Below, piece by piece: positions 16,394 through 26,727 of a DNA stretch of 64,000 nt. How positions within the stretch are numbered: the first letter of the stretch is position 1; every line of letters starts with the position of its first letter. The translations under genes and the position numbers were made by a program. The DNA comes from Paenibacillus sp. JZ16. GTDB taxonomy: Bacteria; Bacillota; Bacilli; Paenibacillales; Paenibacillaceae. Under the pieces are notes generated by a model. The model saw nothing but the letters and a program-made list of their open reading frames with translations. It ran no database searches and had not been told where the DNA came from. The stretch lies in assembly GCF_015326965.1 (NCBI RefSeq), contig NZ_CP017659.1:1054001-1118000 (forward strand), written 5' to 3'.

Positions 16394-17812
16394 TTACTGT
16401 AGAGACAGAGGTTCATCCGGATCGTTCATTTCCATTACGTCCGGAATAACGTTAGATGCCGTGGATGGTTTTGGCTTTCCTGGAGGGAAACCGGCATAAT
16501 CGATCCGCAGTACTTGGGCTAAATCCCGGTCCACTGTAACCAGATCCCTTTTGTTGATTTGTGCCAAATCCGTTTTCCCAAGGGTATACGCGACTAATTT
16601 CATTTCCTCGACAGACGATTTGAGGAATTTAGCCAAATGTTCCGCGCCCCTATCAACATCCAAACCTTCTTTGAACTTACGCCAATCGATAGGAACTTGC
16701 TGCGGTTGTTCGGTCGCCAGCGTCTTAGCCGCTTGCGTCTGTAGGGCTATCAAGGCGATTGAACCGATATAGACCGCGTCCGCCCCTAACGCCATTGCCT
16801 TTAGGAAATGCCCCGGCGTCGTTAACCCCCCACTAGCGATGACGGAAATGCTTTGTTTAACCCTGCGTTCTTCCAAATACTGAACCGTTCTTGCGAGCGC
16901 AAATAACGTTGGGAGCCCGACGTCATCCAGAAGTGTCGGCGGACCTCCCTGCGTTCCTGCTTCCGCACCGTCCACGACAAAATAATCCACTCCCGCTTGA
17001 ATGGCGACCTCCAACTCCCGTTCCATAAAATGAGTCGCACAGATTTTAATCCCAACCGGCACTCCGTATTTATTCTTCAAGTCCTGCACCAGAGTAATCA
17101 TGTCCTCCGTTTTGTTTACTCCCGAGATACGGGAATGAATCGAGGCATTTTCGCCGGGTTTCAGTTTTTTGGCAATCCGCAAATCCTCCTCAATCTGCTC
17201 CGACGCCATCGACATCGGAGCGGCTGCGAGGGCCCCTTGACCGAGCTGGATTTCTATAGCATCCAATTGCCGGAGAGATTCATCGTCGTTCATCCACCCG
17301 CCGCGATGAAACTGGCCGATGAACAACTTGGCTTCCCTTCGTTCCTCATCGACTAAAGGCGCTTCTCCTGAATTGGTTGCCGTACCTGCCATACTTGCAC
17401 CACGAGCCAAAGCGACCTTTACCTTCAAACTTAATGCTCCACCATATGACATACCGCTAATGAGAATAGGAATTTCTAGATTTAGTGGCTTTTTCGCTTG
17501 AGGACCAATCGTGACGCCTGTTTGGATTTGCACGCTGTCTTCTGTGGGCAGGCGAAACATATGTACGGGGTTAAGCAAAATTTTATGCCAGTCGGATAAT
17601 ACCATCGGACTCCCCAAAGTGCGTTCGATTGCTTTTCCGCTTTCCGCCCGCATCCCGGCTTCAATGATTGCCCGCGGCGTCAGCTTTTGCATGGTTGTAA
17701 ACATGAAAAACGCATGTTCCGTATATGGATCTTGTAACATACGCTTCATATAATGGTCCACAATCTCGTCCATTACACCGTTCGTCATCTTGCGAATCAT
17801 CCAACGAAACAA
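16394..17812 (-). CDS. FMN-binding glutamate-synthase-like protein (GltB central/FMN domain family)
   Basis: The 472-residue protein corresponds to the FMN-binding domain of glutamate synthase as a stand-alone protein. Characteristic stretches are LEIPILISGMSYGGALS, TNSGEAPLVDEER, KPGENASIHSRISGVN, VDYFVVDGAEAGTQGGPP and VIASGGLTTPGHFLKA followed by LGADAVYIGS (phosphate-binding loop). The cysteine cluster of full glutamate synthases is not evident. Bacillales have such proteins (YerD-like); their reaction is not settled. The start is a TTG at 17812 with GAGGGGG upstream; an ATG lies four codons further in. Confidence 0.85.
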   Translation of the reverse strand: MFRWMIRKMTNGVMDEIVDHYMKRMLQDPYTEHAFFMFTTMQKLTPRAIIEAGMRAESGKAIERTLGSPMVLSDWHKILLNPVHMFRLPTEDSVQIQTGVTIGPQAKKPLNLEIPILISGMSYGGALSLKVKVALARGASMAGTATNSGEAPLVDEERREAKLFIGQFHRGGWMNDDESLRQLDAIEIQLGQGALAAAPMSMASEQIEEDLRIAKKLKPGENASIHSRISGVNKTEDMITLVQDLKNKYGVPVGIKICATHFMERELEVAIQAGVDYFVVDGAEAGTQGGPPTLLDDVGLPTLFALARTVQYLEERRVKQSISVIASGGLTTPGHFLKAMALGADAVYIGSIALIALQTQAAKTLATEQPQQVPIDWRKFKEGLDVDRGAEHLAKFLKSSVEEMKLVAYTLGKTDLAQINKRDLVTVDRDLAQVLRIDYAGFPPGKPKPSTASNVIPDVMEMNDPDEPLSLQ

Positions 17813-18193
17813 ACTAATCCCCCTCTTGTATGCTAATTGCTATTACCGATTCTATGATGAAGAAAATTACTAATATTGATCTGACGTTATCAAGAGCATT
17901 CATTCCCTACTCAATGCAGTTGGTTACGTATCTCATGCTGTCATGAATTTACTTATTATTTGTTAACCGTCTCATCCTATTCATGGGATTACCGTATAGC
18001 TCTATGCTTTAACAATTGATGAAAGGCTATTGGAAAGTTCAACATCATGTAAGTTGCATCCAGACCGATGAAGTGGATCATAAATAATAAACTTGCCCAT
18101 GCTGCGCTTCATCTTGCTATGCTTCAGATACTCCCTCAACCACCACGCGCTCCCTCATTTCGTGTGTTTTGACTGAATGATAGCGAATAGGGG
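17813..18193. other. 380-bp stretch without a firm gene
   Basis: No intact gene. On the minus strand 18002-18154 is open (WWLREYLKHSKM...) with a possible TTG start and GAGGGAG upstream, encoding about 45 residues of unknown type. Support is weak. Confidence 0.35.
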
Positions 18194-18997
18194 TTACCGC
18201 AAGATGATCAAATAGAAGAGAGCCGCTAAGACAAAACGATATAGAGCAAACCATTCCAACCGAAGTCGCTTAATCAGTTTGATAAACGTCACGACGGCAA
18301 TCATGGCGACAAGAAAGGATGTTGCAAAGCCAATAAACATTAGGACGAAATCATCAGAACTCAGCAAATCCCGACTATCATATAAATCTAGCAAGCTTGC
18401 ACCAAACATAACAGGCACGGAGATTAGGAACGTAAAATCCGCGGCGGCTTTTTGGCTGGTGCCAAGTAAAAGTCCGCCTGAAATCGTCGAACCCGATCTC
18501 GAGAATCCCGGCCATAAAGCCAAACACTGAAACAGGCCAATCCCGAAGGCTTGTTTATAATCAATCCGATCCATTGTATCAGCGGTTTCGGTTCTCCTAC
18601 TCCGTGCTGCAATGATCATTAACACGCCACCGGCCACTAGCCCGATTAAGACTGGGGTTGGGCCGAATAATTGGCTTTTTATTGTGTCCTTGAGCAGAAG
18701 ATATACAATTAATGCCGGTAACATAGCCAAAATCATATGTATAGCATTTAATCCTCGACTACGGGAAAAGTCCATTCGAATCAGATTAGTCCCAATCGCC
18801 AAATACCTTTTCCAGTACAGAATGAGAACGGCCATTACCGCACCCAGCTGGATAACAATTTTAAAAGTTATGGCGGCGTCTCCCTCAAAGCTTAGCAAAT
18901 GGCCCGCTAAAATTAAATGTCCAGTAGACGATACCGGTAAAAATTCGGTTAAGCCCTCTATTATGCCGAGTATGATTGCTTTAATTACATCCGTCAT
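18194..18997 (-). CDS. uppP: Undecaprenyl-diphosphatase (UppP/BacA)
   Basis: The 267-residue integral membrane protein has both UppP signatures: EGLTEFLPVSSTGHLIL near the N-terminus and PGFSRSGSTISGG in the middle, which supply the catalytic Glu, Ser, Arg and His. Eight or so hydrophobic helices are visible. The enzyme removes phosphate from undecaprenyl diphosphate on the outer face of the membrane, recycling the lipid carrier for peptidoglycan and teichoic acid synthesis. Extra copies raise bacitracin resistance. AAAGGGGGATAT precedes the ATG at 18997. It stands alone. Confidence 0.95.
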   Translation of the reverse strand: MTDVIKAIILGIIEGLTEFLPVSSTGHLILAGHLLSFEGDAAITFKIVIQLGAVMAVLILYWKRYLAIGTNLIRMDFSRSRGLNAIHMILAMLPALIVYLLLKDTIKSQLFGPTPVLIGLVAGGVLMIIAARSRRTETADTMDRIDYKQAFGIGLFQCLALWPGFSRSGSTISGGLLLGTSQKAAADFTFLISVPVMFGASLLDLYDSRDLLSSDDFVLMFIGFATSFLVAMIAVVTFIKLIKRLRLEWFALYRFVLAALFYLIILR

Positions 18998-19118
18998 TAG
19001 TGGATATCCCCCTTTGGAAATCTAACATTTCCAGTATAAGGGGGACATCTATATATTCCCATCGATTCATATAACATTATTTCATTCCAAGTGACAACAT
19101 TGTCACATTGTTCAATTG

Positions 19119-19895
19119 CTACTGTTCCTGTCCCCCCTGATAGATCGTTTCATCCTGACGCACTTTGCGTCCCGCTGCCTTGGCCAGCTCAAGCAGCTTT
19201 GTCGCATCATCCTGAGGTTTGTATCCGATCAGTTCCTCCAGATAATCGATATTGTAGTAGTTATCACTGTTAGCAGAGGTGCCGTACAGATTCAAAAATT
19301 TCAGTTCGTCATCTGCCTCAATGCAACAAACGATCAATTGGAGCATATCGCGTTCGGATATCCAGATATGCCCCGCACGTTCTGAATGAGGACGATTGTC
19401 CCCGGGAAAGTTGCCAATACGAATATTGAACGATGAGATCTTGCCTTGGTCCGAATACAGTCGGCCCAGCAGCTCGATATAACATTTGCTGAGTCCGTAA
19501 AAGCTATCTGGACGATATGGATCTTGGGGCCCTACCATCTCATTTGTCTTGTAATACCCGGTTGCATGATTCGAGCTGGCGAATATGATACGGCGCACGC
19601 CATTGTGCACCGCCGTCTCAAATAACTTGTAGGCACCGCTCACATTTCCCGCAAGCACTTTGCCAAGAAAATCCCCCTTGTCCTTGATCCATGCAAAATG
19701 AAGCACCGTATCAACTCCTTGCGTCAGCTCCGTCAGCCTCGTTTCGTCTCCGATGTCCATTTGTACAATGCCCAGCTTCTCGTCCGCCTGTATATCCGCT
19801 CCAACAACCTCATACCGGTTGTCTTTAAGCAGCCCGTTGTAAATGACATTTCCTATGGTGCCTGCCGCTCCCGTTATTAACAATTTGCGTTTCAT
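19119..19895 (-). CDS. NAD-dependent epimerase/dehydratase, uronate-dehydrogenase-like
   Basis: The 258-residue extended SDR has LLITGAAGTIGNVIY (GxxGxxG), VLHFAW, FASSNHATGYY (active-site Ser with the SSNH motif typical of uronate dehydrogenases) and SFYGLSKCYIELL (Tyr-x3-Lys). Uronate dehydrogenases oxidise glucuronate or galacturonate to the lactone. The length and SSNH motif favour that, but a different sugar is possible. GGGGATCG precedes the ATG. It is a single gene. Confidence 0.8.
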   Translation of the reverse strand: MKRKLLITGAAGTIGNVIYNGLLKDNRYEVVGADIQADEKLGIVQMDIGDETRLTELTQGVDTVLHFAWIKDKGDFLGKVLAGNVSGAYKLFETAVHNGVRRIIFASSNHATGYYKTNEMVGPQDPYRPDSFYGLSKCYIELLGRLYSDQGKISSFNIRIGNFPGDNRPHSERAGHIWISERDMLQLIVCCIEADDELKFLNLYGTSANSDNYYNIDYLEELIGYKPQDDATKLLELAKAAGRKVRQDETIYQGGQEQ

Positions 19896-20009
19896 TTGTC
19901 GATCCCCTTTCCCGCTTCATAGTCACACGATTGGTGTGCTGTTAGTAATTTAATTACCCGGAACGAGAAGGATATATACGAAAATCCGGATTAGGTGAAT
20001 AGGTAAGGG

Positions 20010-20057
20010 AAACCCCAAAAGCAAGCCGAGTGATTTTTCGGCTTGCTTTTGGGGTTT
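20010..20057. terminator. Perfect 20-bp hairpin
   Basis: AAACCCCAAAAGCAAGCCGA (20010-20029) is followed eight bases later by its exact reverse complement (20038-20057). It lies between the upstream end of the 19.1-kb gene and the end of the BBE oxidase gene (20142). It most likely acts as a terminator for the latter, although a long T-run is absent. Confidence 0.6.
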
Positions 20058-20141
20058 GGGATCATTTATTTGGTATAAACCATGGTTAACTACTTCAAAA
20101 ATGCGACTGCAATAGCACATATATCGACTACTTTGTTTTGA

Positions 20142-21509
20142 TTAAGCTGGCGGAATGCTTTGCGGGTTGTTAAATACATTACTCGGATCGTATTTCGCCT
20201 TTACTTTCCTCAATCTGGCGTAGTTCTTTCCATAATAGACCGATCCTGAATTTTTTATGCCCTGATCCGGAACGTTAATGTAGGACCCCACGATATAAGG
20301 CTGCAGCTTCTTCCTGGTGTTCCGGGCTAAGGCAATATTTCTAGCCGCATGGGATGGCTTCACCCATGAGCTGTTCCATTCGACATAGAACTTCGCTTTT
20401 CGCCAGTAGAATGCGGTGGATTTAGGTGCGATACGACTTATGGCGCCACCCCAGTTGAGGAAGAAAAATCCGGCTGGAGTCCCTCCTTCTGCTTTTTCTA
20501 GAAACTCGCGCATGATTTTAAAGGCTTTATCCGGGAATGGGCGTCTGCCGAAGCTGCTGGAGAACTGATTGCTATATCTTTGAGTAAGAACTGGATCGGG
20601 AGCTAGCAGAAATTTCGTAGCTTCCGTGTATGGTAGGAATCGGATGGTTTTTTGAGTAGGTGTCCCCACGCTAAGAATAGGTTCCAATTGGCGAAGGGCT
20701 TCGCTTTTTGATCCAAGGTACAGTCCCAACATACTGACGTTTCCGCCTTTTTTGGGACCGACGTTTAATTCGCTGCCCAACTTGGTGCTGGCGTTAGGAG
20801 CCCATATTTGCCATTTTTTCACGACTTTTTCGAATTGTGCCCAAGGCCAGGTGATGCTGAATACGGTAGCTTTGGCTGGTGCTCGCAATACTTTGAATTT
20901 ATATTTGGTGTATACGCCGAAGTTGCCGCCACCGCCGCCGCGGGAAGCCCATAGGAGATCGGAGTTTCGTTTTTTGTTTGCCCGAATGATTCTTCCCTTA
21001 GCGTCAACCATCTCAAGCTCGAGTAAATTATCGCTGATGAGGCCAATCGTCCTTTGCAGCGGGCCAATTCCCCCGCCAAGCGTAATTCCGCCGATGCCAA
21101 CCGTCGGACTGTCACCAAATGGTGCAATATAGCCTTGGCGCGCCAGCGTATCAACGATCCTACCTACCCGATTCCCTGTTTCGACGACAACGGTGCCGCT
21201 TTTTTTATTCAGCTTGATTTTCTTCATCTCGCTTACGTCGATGACTATGCCTCCATTGACCTGTGAAAGGTTGGTCTCTAGGGCATGCCTTCCGCTTCGC
21301 GGGCGAATAGGGACATTATTTTTCCGGGCCCATCTTATGGCGTTTGCTACATCCTGCGTTCTTTGAGCGAACACAAAAACTTTGGGAAATCTGTCCGTAT
21401 GAGGATCCCAATTCTTGCGAGCCGACTCATAACCTGGATCCCCCCTAAAAATCACTCGCCCTGTAAGCTTAATGTCTGATTTCACCGAGCTATCCAACTC
21501 CTTAATCAT
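20142..21509 (-). CDS. FAD-linked oxidase, berberine-bridge-enzyme (BBE) type
   Basis: The 455-residue protein has the PCMH FAD-binding domain (VANAIRWARKNNVPIRPRSG, then RHALETN, where the His can bind FAD through its 8-alpha position) and GIGGITLGGGIGPLQR. The C-terminus YDPSNVFNNPQSIPP is the BBE signature. In bicovalent members a Cys precedes the second glycine segment; here the position reads FGDSPTVGIGG, so flavin attachment is probably monovalent. Such enzymes oxidise sugars or alcohols with O2; Bacillus YvdP/CotQ is the nearest kind I know. The ribosome site ahead of the ATG at 21509 is poor. A GTG eight codons in (21485), preceded by AAGGAG, may be the true start. Confidence 0.85.
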   Translation of the reverse strand: MIKELDSSVKSDIKLTGRVIFRGDPGYESARKNWDPHTDRFPKVFVFAQRTQDVANAIRWARKNNVPIRPRSGRHALETNLSQVNGGIVIDVSEMKKIKLNKKSGTVVVETGNRVGRIVDTLARQGYIAPFGDSPTVGIGGITLGGGIGPLQRTIGLISDNLLELEMVDAKGRIIRANKKRNSDLLWASRGGGGGNFGVYTKYKFKVLRAPAKATVFSITWPWAQFEKVVKKWQIWAPNASTKLGSELNVGPKKGGNVSMLGLYLGSKSEALRQLEPILSVGTPTQKTIRFLPYTEATKFLLAPDPVLTQRYSNQFSSSFGRRPFPDKAFKIMREFLEKAEGGTPAGFFFLNWGGAISRIAPKSTAFYWRKAKFYVEWNSSWVKPSHAARNIALARNTRKKLQPYIVGSYINVPDQGIKNSGSVYYGKNYARLRKVKAKYDPSNVFNNPQSIPPA

Positions 21510-21641
21510 TAGTGAGCATTCTTTGCTTCAACAAATTAGGCAGGTACCATATAACGTATGAGGAAGCTCAATGTCCCGTATGGGCTGGAGCTGATAAGGC
21601 TTTTAAATACTGTTCTACATCCTGCTCTATCGAAATCTGCA

Positions 21642-21676
21642 TTAAAAAAAAAGCCTGGTGAACCAGGCTCTTCTAA
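21642..21676 (-). terminator. Terminator after the PhnB-like gene
   Basis: AGCCTGGT / ACCAGGCT stem. On the minus strand it is followed by nine Ts. Confidence 0.8.
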
Positions 21677-21756
21677 GAATACTATATAGCAGCTTACTCT
21701 ATGTTACGCCCCGACATGTACCGGAAGATTGAAAGCAGGCCAGCTCTTTATTTGTG

Positions 21757-22176
21757 TTACCTTGTAGTGAAAATCTGAAAGGTAATTCCGAACTTATCCG
21801 TAACCATTGCGTAAGCTGGGCTAAAATACATTTCTTGCAGTGGCGTAATCACTTGACCTCCTTGTTGTAAAGCCTCATAAAAGTGTTCTGATTTTTCAAT
21901 ATCGTTTGTCGTAATACAAATGCTCAACCGATCTCCCGGCTGCGTTTGCTGACCAGGTTCCGTATCGGCTACAAACATCTCAATTTCCCCGATCCTTAAG
22001 ACGGAGTGAGCCACTCTATCCTTTACATCTGACGGCATGGCGTTCTGGATACTCTCAGGTGCCTGTCCAAATGTTTGCTTTGACAAGACTTTAGCATCCA
22101 ATGCTTTTTCGTAAAATGCAATCGCTTCATTGGCGTTTCCGTTCAGCATAATGTAGGGAATGAAATGTAACTTCAT
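21757..22176 (-). CDS. PhnB-like VOC protein
   Basis: This 139-residue protein of the PhnB / 3-demethylubiquinone-methyltransferase-like branch of the VOC superfamily contains YIMLNGNANEAIAFYEKALDA, MPSDVKDRVAHSVLRIGE, ERY-like AYAMVTDKFGITFQI, and a CITTNDIE segment. The role of these proteins is not established. AAAGGAGCT precedes the ATG. It is monocistronic, with its own terminator. Confidence 0.85.
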   Translation of the reverse strand: MKLHFIPYIMLNGNANEAIAFYEKALDAKVLSKQTFGQAPESIQNAMPSDVKDRVAHSVLRIGEIEMFVADTEPGQQTQPGDRLSICITTNDIEKSEHFYEALQQGGQVITPLQEMYFSPAYAMVTDKFGITFQIFTTR

Positions 22177-22351
22177 TTCTAAACAGCTCCTTTAGCTTCA
22201 TTTTTTGGATTCTACTTACTTCCTCTTGTAGCTTCATCTAACATGCCTAAGCGCATTTAGGCTTTGAACCTATTATGATTGATAATAGTGACAGTTATTG
22301 TCATAAATATAAAAAATGCCGGGACGTTTACAGCTTCCAGCGTAAAATGAG

Positions 22352-22381
22352 AAAAAGTCGCGGATTCCGCGACTTCTTTTG
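22352..22381. terminator. Terminator after rph
   Basis: AAGTCGCGG / CCGCGACTT with a three-base loop, A-tract on one side and CTTTT on the other. Confidence 0.75.
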
Positions 22382-22432
22382 CATACTGTTGATTGTGGTC
22401 TCGTGGCGAATGCCACGGCTTGTCGTATTTAG

Positions 22433-25090
<2,658 letters not shown>

Positions 25091-25128
25091 TCAACATCTC
25101 TCCTAACCATTAATTTGAGAAAAAACAT

Positions 25129-25157
25129 TTGACAAGAGTTTCTCAGCATGATACACT
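25129..25157 (+). promoter_or_regulatory. Strong antisense promoter in the rph leader
   Basis: TTGACA (25129-25134), 17-bp spacer, TACACT (25152-25157), preceded by an A6 tract like an UP element. It points away from rph into the rph promoter. The same layout occurs at helD (54364-54392). Confidence 0.65.
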
Positions 25158-25211
25158 TAGATTGTAAGATAAGATAATTATGTCCATACATCAAATCTCA
25201 GTCGTGATCTG

Positions 25212-25240
25212 ATTATATCATCGCGTCTGTTTATATGCAA
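25212..25240 (-). promoter_or_regulatory. rph promoter
   Basis: TTGCAT (25235-25240), 17-bp spacer, perfect TATAAT (25212-25217), reading leftward. The core ATGATATAATCAG is nearly identical to the helD promoter core. Confidence 0.7.
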
Positions 25241-25241
25241 T

Positions 25242-25279
25242 AAAAAAGAATCTGATGAAACTGCCAGGTTCTTTTTTTA
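25242..25279. terminator. Hairpin upstream of the rph promoter
   Basis: AAAAAAGAA-T-CTG pairs with CAG-G-TTCTTTTTT. It can end the candidate antisense RNA on the plus strand. Confidence 0.6.
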
Positions 25280-25510
25280 GTTTCGCTACTATTGTTCTTG
25301 TCATCAGGCTAAGATGTCTCGCTTCTTCCGACCCAGCTACATCTTGCCCAAAGTTTAAAAGGTCAGGTAAGCCGCTGGCATGTTAGCTACTTAGATCTAA
25401 AAGCGCTTCTCGGCACGTGGAGTACATCTCACAGCACTACTGAGGTTGATTCTAATCGATGCATTGGCCGCAGCAATCTTAGCGCCACCCATTTTCGTCG
25501 CACGTTTCAG
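25280..25510. other. Spacer with no identified gene
   Basis: I see no supported gene, repeat or site between the rph control region and the terminator of the 25.6-kb gene. Confidence 0.5.
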
Positions 25511-25516
25511 GCAAAT

Positions 25517-25548
25517 AAAAAGAGCTGCGTATTATCGCTGCTCTTTTT
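25517..25548. terminator. Terminator after the 25.6-26.6 kb gene pair
   Basis: AAAAAGAGC / GCTCTTTTT with inner GCG/CGC pairing. It lies just beyond the stop of the 25.6-kb gene. Confidence 0.75.
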
Positions 25549-25594
25549 ATGTATTAAAATTGGCTGGAATCCTCCACTTGCGCTTTTGCTTACT

Positions 25595-26059
25595 TCAGTA
25601 TTCCCCTTTTATGACAAAGAACGAACCCCGAATGGTTCCAGCTAGTTTAGACTTCTGCCTAGCAAATTTAAACTTCCCTTCTAACTCCTGCGGTACCTCC
25701 ATCCCCTCAGAAAGCTTAAAACCGACGGCACGCTTCTTCGGGTCATCAATCGTATACATGACATTGACCGCAAGACCATCCTCATAAAATACGAAAGCCC
25801 ATTTGATATTTTCCACTTGGAAACGAGATGTTTCTAATGGGTTGGCCGCAAACTCGATATCACGTTCTTCTTTCAAAATCCGGTTCACATAGTCGAGGGT
25901 TTCCTGGCTTTCGTCGGCTGGTACGACGGTGAATTCATGCTTATATTTGTTCATAAAGTAACGGGCTTCATTCGCTCGTAAACCAGCAAGAGCTTCTACT
26001 ACGGGTGAAGACTCTAAACCCACCGTAGACACCGTTTTAAAATCAACGATATTGGACAT
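25595..26059 (-). CDS. Conserved protein of unknown function
   Basis: I do not recognise this 154-residue protein with confidence. It begins MSNIVDFKTVSTVGLESSPV, has a helix-rich middle (GLRANEARYFMNKYKHEFT, TLDYVNRILKEERDIEF) and a C-terminal beta-rich part (VNVMYTIDDPKKRAVGFKL, GTIRGSFFVIKGEY). No signal peptide or membrane helix. Two ATGs are present; the upstream one touches GGAGGG, so the inner one at 26059 is the likely start. It lies 76 bp after the effector-binding-domain gene in the same direction, and both are divergent from the WYL regulator, which suggests a shared regulon. Confidence 0.75.
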   Translation of the reverse strand: MSNIVDFKTVSTVGLESSPVVEALAGLRANEARYFMNKYKHEFTVVPADESQETLDYVNRILKEERDIEFAANPLETSRFQVENIKWAFVFYEDGLAVNVMYTIDDPKKRAVGFKLSEGMEVPQELEGKFKFARQKSKLAGTIRGSFFVIKGEY

Positions 26060-26135
26060 GTTCATCCCTCCTAAAAGTTTGGTGAGCGTTAGTTCATGGA
26101 CCTACTTCGAGCAAAGATTACATCGAAACATTCAC

Positions 26136-26615
26136 TCATTTCCTGACAACAGGGATCCACAACTCACCAAATACCAACCCGTCTCGCTGTCCCATCTCTA
26201 CCGTTGCATTTGGCCCGCCTACATAGGCAAAATTCTGAGCTTCCGGCAAGACTTGTCCGAAGGCAATGCCAGTAAGTTTATTACTCAACTCATCTGCCGT
26301 GTTCCCTTCCCCTTTTACTACGAGGTATTCCCCTTTAGGAAACTGAATAACCCTAGTTGCCTCGGGTAGAGATGTCTCTGTCATGACGCCAGCATAATAC
26401 ATCATCTTGTTATTCACCGCTTCGTTTACGGCAAAAATGTAGTCATTTGCGGCAACAGCCTTTAACGTATCAAGGCTTCCATCTTGTTTCACTGCTTCCC
26501 AAAAGTCTGCCTTCTCCTTGTTTATGCCAGCATAGTCTGTGTAATCGCTCTGAAGCTCAGTCCCAATTCCCAAAACGATAAAGCTGTCTTTTTCCTCAAG
26601 CGTATAATTTGTCAT
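26136..26615 (-). CDS. GyrI-like effector-binding domain protein (YobU-like)
   Basis: The roughly 159-residue protein matches the stand-alone GyrI-like/AraC effector-binding domain (SHS2 fold): a starting beta strand SFIVLGIGTEL, DFWEAVKQDG, YYAGVMTET, FPKGEYLVVKGEG and a terminal GLVFGELWIPV strand. Such domains bind small hydrophobic or cyclic compounds. The frame can start with TTG at 26621, but ATG at 26615 is better spaced from GAGGTAGGG. It faces the WYL regulator gene across about 110 bp. B. subtilis has the same kind of pair (YobU effector-binding protein beside the YobV regulator). Confidence 0.85.
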   Translation of the reverse strand: MTNYTLEEKDSFIVLGIGTELQSDYTDYAGINKEKADFWEAVKQDGSLDTLKAVAANDYIFAVNEAVNNKMMYYAGVMTETSLPEATRVIQFPKGEYLVVKGEGNTADELSNKLTGIAFGQVLPEAQNFAYVGGPNATVEMGQRDGLVFGELWIPVVRK

Positions 26616-26727
26616 ATTCAATCCCTACCTCTTTTTTTATTTTTATCAAATGATTTGTCTTTTCACTTGATGGGTTTATAATAACCTTAAATCATGTCAA
26701 AAAATGATACTGTTTAAAGGAGAACCG

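Larger units (their letters stand above)
25164..25279 (+). ncRNA. Candidate antisense RNA opposite the rph leader and promoter
   Basis: Transcription from the promoter at 25129-25157 would cross the rph -10 and -35 boxes and end at the hairpin 25242-25277 (AAAAAAGAA / TTCTTTTTT), giving a transcript of about 115 nt with no convincing reading frame. No ribosome binding site is apparent. Confidence 0.4.

Noticed and set aside
25091..25300. Actinobacterial-type rifamycin-associated element upstream of rph
   Set aside because: No GC-rich inverted repeat of that type is visible; only the convergent promoter pair was found.
25595..26059. Phage-related label for this protein
   Set aside because: No other phage gene is near and nothing in the sequence supports it.
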